Part shown: positions 12,201 through 24,200 of the stretch, one piece after another | Position numbering within the stretch: the first letter of the stretch is position 1 | Layout: every line of letters begins with the position of its first letter | NCBI RefSeq assembly: GCF_015706575.1 | Contig: NW_024037069.1 | Coordinates: 35,299,315 to 35,363,314, forward strand | Origin: Patiria miniata | Lineage: Eukaryota; Echinodermata; Asteroidea; Valvatida; Asterinidae | Length of the DNA stretch: 64,000 nucleotides | Direction of reading: 5' to 3' | Made by a program: the position numbers and the translations under genes | Notes under the pieces: generated by a model | What the model was told of the DNA's origin: nothing | Databases searched by the model: none | The model's input: only the letters and a program-made list of their open reading frames with translations

Positions 12201-15200
12201 ACACTTGTGACTGGTTCTCAGTAAGTTTGAGCAAAGCATGGAAGTTTTTGAAGCAACATTGCTGATGCTTTTATTTTTGGCTTTCGGTAGTTACACAGGC
12301 TGAAAGAGCAAATGACATAAAACTCTGTTTCACTTCATTCCATTGCATGCACCTGTTGGACCAATTTGCCATAAATTACTCCATTTTTATTACCATTTTT
12401 GGGTGTTTAATGACATTTTATTGATCTCTGTGATTTTATGTTTGCTGACATGGTTCATTAAATACTTTTGGATCAGGAGGAATCAGAGAAAACTTTTTAA
12501 GTTCATTAAGAACCTTTCTGAACATTTTAATACATTTTCATTAATTCTAATGTTTTGTTTTTTGTATTTTCTTTACAGGACCATTTAGTGAAGGAAGTGA
12601 TAGGTAAGAAAAGTCACAGTTTTATGGTTATTTTTCAAGCTGATATCAGCATTCCTTATTCTTCAGTTGTTCTTCAAAACAACCATATATAATTGATTAG
12701 GTCAAAAAAGCTAATTTGAAAAGCTGAAGAGTGCCTTCCAATTTAAAATCTTCATGTACCCTTCTTTATAGTTATTTCATAATGTAGTTACGATAGTTGT
12801 TGTATTTTGGTCTACAAGAAAGATAGTTGGCCTTAAATATGGTGTTCTCATATTTTCCTCTGCACCCATAAGAAATTCTTTTCAAGATAAGAAATGGACC
12901 TATTTCCTGCATAAAGTGTGGTTTACCACCCCAGTTGACTTGAAGCCTTCTACGTCGTCGCCATGAACATCAACCTGTGATATAATGGGTTTCTTGTTTT
13001 ATGCGATCCACGAGTTCCCCTTTTCTCACCCATTCTTATTTGATTTACGATCCGCTCAATTTGCAAGCTGCTTAAAGTGGTTGTAAAACAATCAGCATCG
13101 GAAATTTATAAAGCCCGCTGGCACTGCTAGCCAACAGCTTCTGAGTGTTAGCACTGGAGAAAAAAATGAAATCTATCTGGATCTTGAAAGCTGATTTTGT
13201 GGATTTTTTCTTTCAAAGTATTAAAATTCAATTTGCGACATCAGACATATTTTCATAGAGGCCACTTTTCGTTAGGGTTTGATTGTGGAAAGTTGCGTCT
13301 GATTTTCTCCATGCCTGCTGTGAAAATTGTATTCTTCATATCTTTATTCAATGACGGATCCAAGATTTTTTTGGGGGGGGGGATAAGGCATTGCATAAAA
13401 TGATAAATAGCTTTAAGCATTGAATACAAATTTGCAATATTTAGCTTTTGCCTTTTCCAATCCGAATCGGAGATTTAAAATCGAGGGCACCAAAAAAAAG
13501 AGCTCACATAAAATTCAAACCTTTTTGACACTGTGCAGGATTTGTTCAAATTAGCTTGAGCAGATGGCCCCATATTACAATAACTGTCAATTTAGCGGTG
13601 GATCGTCTGCCCATAAACTGTGTAATTGCCAGACTTTTATGATTGAAATTTATGCATCTGGAGTTTTATGAAGTGATTTTCATTTTAGTTTTTAAATTGA
13701 AGGGATTCTGGAATGGTTGTATGTGATCATAAATTTGGACGGTCTTACTGTCACTGCTACAATTTTTATACCTTTGCCATCCTTTTAAGCGCCCGCTCCC
13801 ACCAACAAAAAGAAGAAAAATAGTAGAGTTTCTTCTGTGATGTGTCAAAAAATCATGTGGTTCACATAAAAATATATTATGGTCCTAATTTCAGACAAAT
13901 CAAAGGTTGAGAATGGAATTTGGTTCTGTGATAAGAAATTGATGCAATCTTATGAAAGATTTGTGCATGGACATAAATATGCGGTGTTGACATCTACCTC
14001 TGACTTCTATTCAAAATCATTATTTTGCACGTTTTGAATATTTAGTTCTCGGCTGTCTCGTCAAAATTCCAACCTTTTCTTTTACTCTGATTACTCTTGC
14101 ACCATGAAATTCTATCCAGACTTCAGAAAAGAAAGCCAAATACACTGAACACGAGTTCATATTTTTGGTAAATTTCTAACCTAACTATTCAGTGGGGTTA
14201 TGGTGTTTGTGGTACATGTATACTTTGGCCATTGGTTTTGCAAGAAGTGCTTCAGGGTTGTTGGGCACTGGTCAAAGGAGCGTGTTACCAACTACTTTGA
14301 CTTTTGACCCCAGCTTGTTTCATTGTGGTTTTGTTGATCCCTAGTTTATGACTCATTCTATCAAAATCGAGATTGAGTTTCATTGGTCTCTTTTAAACAC
14401 GCACTATTTCAACATCAGTTCAGAAAGTCTGATCAAGGGGATTTTTAAGAATTTACAATTTTAATGTGATCTGGCGTTCCTTTATGTTGTAACTGAACAT
14501 TATAAACATTTGTTTTATAGAAATTTCTGAAAAAAATGACCCTTTTTTAACTAGAATTTTGACGTCACTGACATGTTTCTTGCCCAAGGGTGTGTGAAAA
14601 ACTCCACTATACATGTATGTACATGTATGGTACACGCCACTGTCTTTAAAATAAAAGTTAAATTCACAGCCTCCTGCCAAGATATCTTAGCTGCTCAGCC
14701 ACATGTACCTGAGCTGGTCCAGTTTGTCTGGTTAATTAGAATACACTTCCTGTCGGAACGAATCCTTTTTCTCTGTGCGTGGGTGTTAAGCTTCAAAATT
14801 GTGTAACTGAAGGAAAGGATTGATAGTATTGTGGATACTTCATAGTTTAGTTTACACTTACACAAAATGTAGGAGTTGTCAGTCAACAAAGTATAGATTT
14901 CACATACATTGGAAATAAGTGCATGGCGGAAAAATAACAGATGGATTGAGCACAAACAGATATCAACTTATTTACATGTACATTGTAGGAGGTTTAACAA
15001 AATTGAATTTTAACTGGTATCTCATTTTACTATTATGATATTTTCTGTTTCAGTGATTACAGTGCCAACACAGACAACGCGCGATGCGAGCCCTACCGCG
15101 GTTCAGTCTGCCGTCGTCACATCGTCAGCAGCAGTGTGTACATGCACGCCGACACCACACAGGAAGAGACCGAGCAGGAACTCCAAGCAGCCCTGACCCG

Positions 15201-18200
15201 TCTTGAATCCCTCCCTAGTCTGACCGAGACCTGCAGCCGCTACATCATGCCGTCGATTTGCCTCACTGCCTTCCCGCTTTGTAGCGAGACTCCGGAACTC
15301 TCGGTTCACCAGCTCTGTCGGGACGAGTGCCAGTTATTGGAGACGGATATCTGCGCGCCGCTGTACGATCACGTAGACTCACAGGTGGAGCTGGATTTGG
15401 TCGGCGTCTTGCCGGTGTGCTCGGACCTGCCGCGGCTGGGCAGTCCAGACAGTCAGATGTGCATGAGACTCGGAATGTCCAACTCCGGAGGTGAGGGAAA
15501 GTTGCTAAGAAAGTTGCTAAACATGGAAGAAGTTGCGTAGCAAAAACTGGTTACCCAGCTAAAATGTCATTGGACGCACATTGCTTGCGACAGGCTCGCA
15601 GCAGATCTGTGCTTAGCTTAGCTGAATTTACTTTAAAAAAATAATTTCTTAGCAGCTATTTGAAATTGGGCCATGGGCTCAATATGGGCTATTCCCCAAT
15701 ACAGTGCGCCACCAAGCAGTTGCCACGGAGAATCAATTTTTTACAGTGCATTGTGGGAGACGGTCGACAAATTTGGGACATTTATTATTGTTTGTTTGTC
15801 CGGTTGGTAGTTTCGTAAATGTATGATTCAAGTACCTTTACTTTTTTCTTTTCTTTTTATCAAGATGGTGTTTTTTTTTTGGAGGCGAGAGAATGCTATG
15901 CCTCGATCTATCAAAACTTTCCTCAAGTTGTCCTCTGACATTCGTTCACATCCCGGCAAGTTGACCATGTTTTTGTCCACCATAAACTTGAAAAATGGAC
16001 TCTCCATGGCAACTTCTTGGTGGCGCACTGTATTGAGAATCGCCTGTATTTCACAGAACTTCTGAGCAGGAAGATTGCTTAGCAAAGCAAAACTACGCTG
16101 AGAACTAGCCTGAAACAGTACATCTATTGTCTGATATTGGGTAGTAGATAGTTGGCTGAGCAGATATTTTTTTGTGCTTCAGCCAATTCCTTTGGCCTGA
16201 TGCGGTGGTGTTTAAATTTGTATTCAATCCAGCTTGAATACCTGGGTGATGATTGGCCCATGCAGCTGTAGCAACAGTGGCATCATAATGATGCACAGTC
16301 CCAATCTGTCATTGCATAGCTATTGTAATAAATGTATAATAAAAAATAATCATAAGATTGAAATATGCAACATCTGGAAAAATGTTCGTGTTTGGAAAAA
16401 TGCTCACAGTTTTGTTGACTTATTTGGAGACTGCAAGTGTGCATGTGTTTGGTTAGGTGTCGGTGTGGTTTTCTGAGTTCACAGGTTCAACTCCCCCTTC
16501 AAGCAATTTTCTTTGTTTTACCACAAATGGATCAAAAGTTCACCCAGTCATTCCCCTTTGGGGTTTATCAGATTGTTATTTTTTGTGTTGGGAGGGGTTG
16601 GTGGTTTGGTTGAGGGGCCATGGGAAATTTGGGGGTGAAATATGGAATTTCTATATTCACATATGAAATTGATTTTATATTGCTAGATTATTGCCATAAT
16701 TATCACCCTCTAATTTCATATTTACTCTTCCCTTTTTTCCCCTTCAGATGCCACGTTATCACCAATCCAAAGACCAAGGTAAGGGAAGATATGAGAATCA
16801 TAAATTTGAAATTGGAAATGTAAAGCTACGGTATTTTATGCAACAATACAACGCATCTTTAAAAGTAGTTCTCTGTCAAAACTCCTATGTGCTTGTCATT
16901 GAGAGACATATTTCCTATGACTATTGATTGGTTACGGTACCCATTGATATATCAGATTTAGAACTGCAGTCAGTGCATTTCTGCTCTCCCCGCCTGATGA
17001 GCGCGTGAACCAACAGACCAAATGTGAATTCCCTCCAAGATTTACCATTGATTGGTTACTGTATTTGCTGATATAAGATTTGAACCAGCCAACTGATTCT
17101 GGCAAGCTTGGTGGTCGAGTGGTAAGATGTCTACACTAGTAAGCAAGAGGTTGTGGGTTCGAATCCATCCCAAGGCAGCTTGTGATGTTTTTCTCACAAG
17201 CCCTCGGACAACACTGAGCATACAATGAATATGAAATTATGGTGTTTAGGGCCCCCCCCCCCCAATACCAATATTAAAATTGACCATGCTTCACCATATT
17301 CAGATTGCCTCTTCATGAAACAGCCTCAGTGTCTGTTTAACCTTTGTCGTGTCTCTGTGTCTTGTTTCACAGTGGGGACTACATCAGTCTGGAGCGACCA
17401 ATGAACAATGAGACGGAGCTTCACACCGGTGACCGAGCTGTCTTGCGTTGCCGTATCACCGGCGTCCCAGAACCCCGGTACACCTGGTTTAAGAACGACG
17501 TGCCGATATCAGAGCGAGGAAATCGACGAATCACTATCAGGTGGGTCTTGGATTTTGTATTTGCTGCAAGGACTTTTTTTGCTAAAAAAAAAACGTTCCT
17601 GAATCCTCCAAACCCCTGCACTGTGCAGGAATCGAGTCCATCCCAAGAATGGGCACAAGTAAAGCTCAAGTCTTTTCACAAGCCCAGCCACAAGTAACAA
17701 GGAATGAAAAAAATAGCAAAGAAATGCCTTTGTCAAATGTTTGTTTGAATATAGGTGAGATGAGATTTGAAGGTTTGCATGGTGGAAAGATACTAAGACA
17801 AGATAAGTTTGCGGTAGCACCATGTGAATAAAATCTCTTTTGTGAGTATGTGTGGTTCTGAGATTCCCTCCGGTTCTTTTCAGAACCACTTATACTCACA
17901 AAAGAGATTTATTCACATGTTGCTGCCGCAAACTTATCTTGTCTTTGAATACATGTAGCTTGTGATTTGAGTTGGGAATGGATGACTTGTTATGGACTTG
18001 TGGTGGACGCTACTACAACACTGCTTCTTTCTCATTAACCCTAACCTTTGTAAATCCTACAAAATCTTCTTTGCATATTAAGTGGACGATTGCGAAGGAT
18101 TGAGGCTGCGTGGCCAAAATGAGTATTTGATTTTGGAGGATGCACTGTGACAAAGTTTTAGGCTCTACCTTGTGTTGTTTATGCTTTGTGATGCATATAA

Positions 18201-21200
18201 TTAGGCTGGACAATACTTGAAAAATCCGCACTGCTTCTGGATATCAACACTGCCTCAACAGTGACTGGTGGAGGATTTTGTAGGATTGAGGCAGTGGTCA
18301 CCCCTCCAATGAACAGATTCAAAAATTAACTGATGATTTTGGAGGATTGAGGCTGAATCCAAGTTTTACATGGAAGTAGCTAGACGATTTTGAAGGACTG
18401 AGGATGCAATCTAGCAAAAAGGCCTAGGGGTTAGGGTTAAAGGACCTTTGAAGGATCTTTTTTAATTAATTTATTTGTTTTTCCCCACAGGTCGTATGAC
18501 TGGGGTTCCAAACTTTCGATCAAAAATGTGGACACTACCGACACGGGATACTACTTATGTGAGGGAGACAACAGAGCAGGCCGGCGATCAACAACTGGAA
18601 TATTACTGGCAAGAAGAGGTGAGAAAATGCCATGGTTGAAATTTTAGAATCCCAAGATTCCTATAATGGAGGAGCTTACTTTTTTGTGAAAAGATTGGGT
18701 TTTTTGTGTAATATTTTGCTCACTGTTTTTCTTCTTGTTTATAGGAGATCCACCAAGAACGCTTGGCCCTGGTGTGTCTGTGTGAGTACTTATTTTATGT
18801 CATAAATGACTGGCTTTCTACAATTTAAGAATTGTTTCTAACTGTAAGGGTATTTTACAGGCTTATTTATTGCATTTTATCCCCAAAGTAACCTACCAAA
18901 TTATTATTAAAATGCTTACTTGGATTAACTGGTACTAAACACCCCGTGAAATTATTCCGTCTGGCTTGCTGTCATTAGAAGAAATTAAGAAATTTAGGTG
19001 ATTTCCAACTATTAAACCGTCAATTGATTGAATTTTGGAAATAAAGAGTGCTATTGATAAAATGGTGTTACGTGATCAAAATGTTGTTCATGGTTTTCAC
19101 TGTTTTCTCAAACGGTGTAATATTCACTGAGGTGACATTTTGACAGGTTAGGTTTTCAATATTATCTTTAGATTTTGGAGTGGTGTTATTATTGGAAATG
19201 AACAAAATGCATGAGAAGGAAACGATCCTACATGTATATTCTTTTAACTTTAAACTAAATGACCATGTACACCAATTGCTTTTTTTTTTAGGCCGACGAC
19301 AGGCTACTGCCAGCCCTACCGTGGCATGACCTGCTCCAACTTCATCGGTAACAACAGCATCTATGTGACGGACTACCAGGCACAGTGGGAAGTCGAGAAA
19401 CAACTGACGAGTGCTTTCCTAGTCATCATGCACGACCTGAGCGACCAGTGCCAAGAATTCGCAATCCCTTCTCTTTGTTATTTCGCTTTCCCGTTCTGCG
19501 ACGCGACGGCGTCGGAGCCTCGGGGGCGAGAGCTTTGCCGTGACGAGTGCGAGATCTTGGAGTTGGACGTGTGCCAACAGGAGTACGCCATCGCTAAGGA
19601 GTATCCAGGGGTGACATTGCCGGACTGCCAGAGGCTGCCTCGCATTGGAACTAAGGAGAGCGAGAATTGTATACGCATCGGGATACCCAGTGTCAAAGCA
19701 GTCTCAGGTATGTACGCCGAGTGCACGATTATTTAGTAACAAAACTTTCATACATTTTACAGAAACTGAAAGCAGGCAAACCATTAATAAAATGCCGACT
19801 TGAAAGCAAGAATTGTTGGAAGTAATTTAAGAACCTGTTTTTCATCTTTCCTCCAGATGTGAACTGTTACAATGGATCAGGAATCTTCTACAGGGGCAAA
19901 GTGAACCACACCAAGTCTGGTTACGAGTGCCAACCATGGGAAAAACAAGAGGTAAGAATAAAAATCGGTACGGTGTCCAACTCAATATGCAGTTGTACAT
20001 GTGCAGGATTGGACGTGCTATTGAACATAGGATTTGTGTTCACGGGCAAGACACTTTACTACAATTGCTTCTCCACCCAGGAGGAGTGTAAATGAGTACC
20101 TGTTAGGCTGTGAGGGAAGTTTGTACTGATCTAGAGCTGCTCTAGATAGACAGGGGTAATAATTACAAAAATGCTTTGAGACATTGGTATATAGAGCCAT
20201 CACCACATGCATTATTAAAAAGAATCATATTTCTTAAGTGTACAACTTTTTCTGAGTATATTCAAATCTAGCAAAATTCACCAAACATGCCTGTAGTGTG
20301 ACCAACATTATGACGATGTAGCCAGAAAATGCATTTGGATCAACTTTGATAAAAAATATTCTGGGGTCACAAAAAAAGTCATGCATGAACAAAAAGTTAT
20401 TTAGAAACTGAATCATTTCTCAGGAGGGCTGATATCCTGACAGACTTTTAGCTGCAGAAGTTTTCCTGACATTGAATTTTCGTTTTCCCCCAACCTTTAG
20501 CCTCACTCACATTACCTGCTGCCTGCGGAGTACCCAGAGCTTGCTGGGGGTCACAATTACTGCCGTAACCCTGACAACGGGCTGGACAAACCCTGGTGTT
20601 TCACTATGAACCCAGACGTCCGAGCTGAGAAGTGTGACATCCCCAACTGTGGTAAGACTTCATTGAACAGTGATCTTTGTCCTGTGAAAACGCAGTGTGT
20701 CATTGAGTAGCCTAAGAAACTTTGGGTTGAAACATAGAGCTATGTTTAAATTATTAGAGTGCTAACTCGCTGCACAAATGCAGCCTGCTGGGCTCATCCA
20801 TGTTTGTGCACAAACCTATAGAAAACTCGAAATTTAGTACAGCCATTTGCATATTTGCATTTGGTTTCTATTCCAGTGCGTCATCGAAGCTGATACACCC
20901 AATACCGAAACACACAATTAGTGAATGAGCGTTCCTTTTTGCTCTACGCAAACTAACGCAAAACTAATGCGTGCGCGTAGTTGCTGCAGATGATTTTTGC
21001 AGTGACGTTTTTGAACCGTCATACAGAAAACGCTCATATGTTGTTCGCGTATGTTGTACTTACGTGTTGCATTTAGAGTACATTATCCGAAATCCATTCC
21101 TTGTGATTTTATTATGTTCCACAAACACGCACATGAATTCAAAATGTCTGCGCTCACGACGGCTTCAAATATCTCCGCCATACTAAGGCAGTACAGTGTG

Positions 21201-24200
21201 GTAAATTGTTTGCATTAATTTCTTTGTTCAGATGATCCTCTTCAAGAACCTGCCAATAAGCCGGAGGTCCTTTACATAGTTGTCCCTGCCATTGCCGTAC
21301 TGCTCTTCATTGCCGTTATCCTGGGATGTGTCATCATGTGGTTGAGACAGCAGAGAACGCAGCGCTATGCTAGCCATAAAGGTCTGAACAATAGACCAGC
21401 TGAGATGGTTGCATTGCAGCAAAAACCGCAGGTAAGGACACTATGAAAAAAATTGCTTCATGGCAGTTTAGTGGTCTATCCATTATCAGTCCTCACAAGT
21501 CAATCACAAGTCATCCAGTCCTCAAATCTCAAGCTATTCAAATAAACTGTGCCAAAGACAGTCATTCATACCCTATTGCTTGTGATCAGACTTGAGATGG
21601 ACTTGTGATTGCCTTGACAACAGAAAATGTTTCAGAGACTTTGGTAAGGCTGATACTTTAGTCATGGATAGGAGTGTGTATCGGAACTGGGTACTCGAGT
21701 ACCCAAATACCTGAGTACCCGACCGCGGATGTCAGGAACTGGTTCCAGATTATGGGATCGGGTACCCATAACCAACTTTGCAAATTACTCAGTACCCTTC
21801 TCAGACAATGAAAAAGAAAGGTTTGAATGCCGTTGGTGGGGAATTTTCAAAATGAAAACCGGGCTACATGGAAAACCAAAACAGATTTCATGTTTATGTG
21901 CATTTTAAAGCGCGACAACATTTCACTGCCTCCCCTCTACAATGTTCACTGGTTTTGTTACACAAATAATAATCACTTTTAAAATCGCAAATCCTTTAGC
22001 CCGCACTGTACACACTTGTATCTTGCTGCATTGACGTGTTAGTGTTATCGTGCAAACCTTTACGAACAATCTGAACAGCAACTTCCAGGATTTGAATTTT
22101 GGGGTTGGGTTTCCTTTTTGGGTACCCAGGTACCCGTGTTTTATTTCAATAGGGTACCCGGTTTCCAGACTACCTGTAAATGTACACCTCTAGTTATAAA
22201 CTCTTCTTTTCTTGCACAACAAAAACGTAGAGGGAAAAATCCTGAAGTTGGTTGTCAGTAAGCTCAGTAGAAACATGAAACTGACCCCGCAAGAACGGTG
22301 CATTGATTTATCCAATAGTTAGTTCAAGATGACACTTTTGTCCAAAACTTTTGGAGGGGGAATTTAATTGTAATTTTAATACAGCTTTACGTATATGACA
22401 AAAAGCTTTGCTTGTGTCAACACAAACGCGTAGGTGCAGATATGAAGATTCAACGCTATCCGCCTTGCATGCGCATCAGCATCAACAAAACGTTTCGATG
22501 TTGGTATACAAGATGCACTGACAGACACACCGCATCGTTTCGTGTTTAAGTTTTTGTAGAGAAACTGACAAATGTGTTTCCTTGAACATTTCATCACTTC
22601 TTTATAAACGATAAATTCACTTTTATTTTATGTTCTTGTTACATGTACTTTTATTATTTTTGCATGATATGTGGATTTGTGTATCATGCAACACAAGGTA
22701 GTGTAGTTTCATTTATACAGTAACTGAATGCATTTCACTCATGTTTTTTCTTTCTTTTTCTTTTCACATTTCACCAATAAAAGTACCATTTATCATCCCC
22801 ACAGTTCAAATATTAAGCTATTTAAAATGTTTTTAAAAATTGAATTGAAATCACAGTATCAATAACAAACTTTGGACATATTTGCAATTTTTGGCTTTAC
22901 ATTGGATAGCAAATTTTTTTTTCTCAAAATCTCAAAGAAAATAACCTCTTTGGGTCATTAAAGTATTGCTTTTAAAATAAAAGATGAACTACATCAATGA
23001 ATGAAAGGTTTGAGGAAACAACATGTGGGAATAATTTCTCAACTAGGAGAATGGTTCTGAAAAGAACCAGAGGTATAAACTCAACGTTCTGGTCAGTATG
23101 CTCTGACTGTCTTCAGAGCAAACTGACCAGAACGTCGAGTTTATACCTCTGGTTCTTTTCAGAACCATTCTCTTAGTTTGAGAAATTATTCCCACATGGT
23201 GTTTCCGCAAACCTTTCATTCATTAGTATCTCCACCATGCAAAGCCTCAAATCTTACTGAACTACATCAAATTGAGCTGTAAATTAAAATTACAAAATTG
23301 ATCTATGTTTAGACCCTAATGGGTTTTCATTATTTGAATGTCATTTTTCAATTCTGTGTGCTTAATGTCATTTCCCAAGAACTTTCACAATCTAGTCATA
23401 AAACAATTTTTTTTTTTAAATAATTATTCTGTCCTGTAAACTCAATCTGTGCTTGTTAAGCTTTAAAAGAGCTGAAAATGGAGTTATAAAAATTTTGTCC
23501 AAAATTTTGTCTCGGTTAAAAGATTTTGTTTCATCTCATTCACCTCCTCACTGTCACGCTTTACTAACCCTTTTGCTTTGTGTTGCTCTGTTTCCATGGC
23601 ATGCAGGTCCGTGACTTTCCATTGGCCGCCGTCAAGTTTCAAGAGGTCCTTGGGGAGGGTACATTTGGCAAAGTTTACAAAGGGGAGCTGATGGGGTTGG
23701 AGCATCAATACAGCGTCAACCCGGTCACGATCAAAACTCTCAAGGAAAACTCAGCCTCTAAGATGGAGCAAGATTTCAACCGAGAGGCTGAAGTGATGGC
23801 CTCGTTACGTCATCCTAACATCATCTCATTGCTCGGTGTGTGCACGACGGAACAGCCCCTTTGCATGTTGTTTGAGTTTATGCCTCACGGTGACTTGCAT
23901 GAGTTCCTTGTCCGGCACTCACCCAACTCGGACGTTGGGTTCGGCAGTGGGGACGACGAGACTCAATCCTCGTTGGATCAGTCGGACTTCTTGTCAATTG
24001 CTATACAAATCGCCTCAGGGATGGAGTATCTGTCTAGTAGGTTGTTCGTGCACCGCGACCTTGCAGCGCGTAATTGCATGGTGGGCGACAACTTGCAGAT
24101 CAAGATCGCGGACTTTGGTTTGTCCCGGGATATCTACTCAGCGGATTACTATCACATGCAAGCGCAGGTGCTGCTGCCGATCCGCTGGATGGCACCTGAG

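Larger units (their letters stand above)
7287..12578 (+). other. ROR intron 2 (5.3 kb)
   Basis: Contains MITEs at 8349-8590 and 8969-9564 and AT-rich unique sequence. Open frames here lack splice or homology support. Confidence 0.7.
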
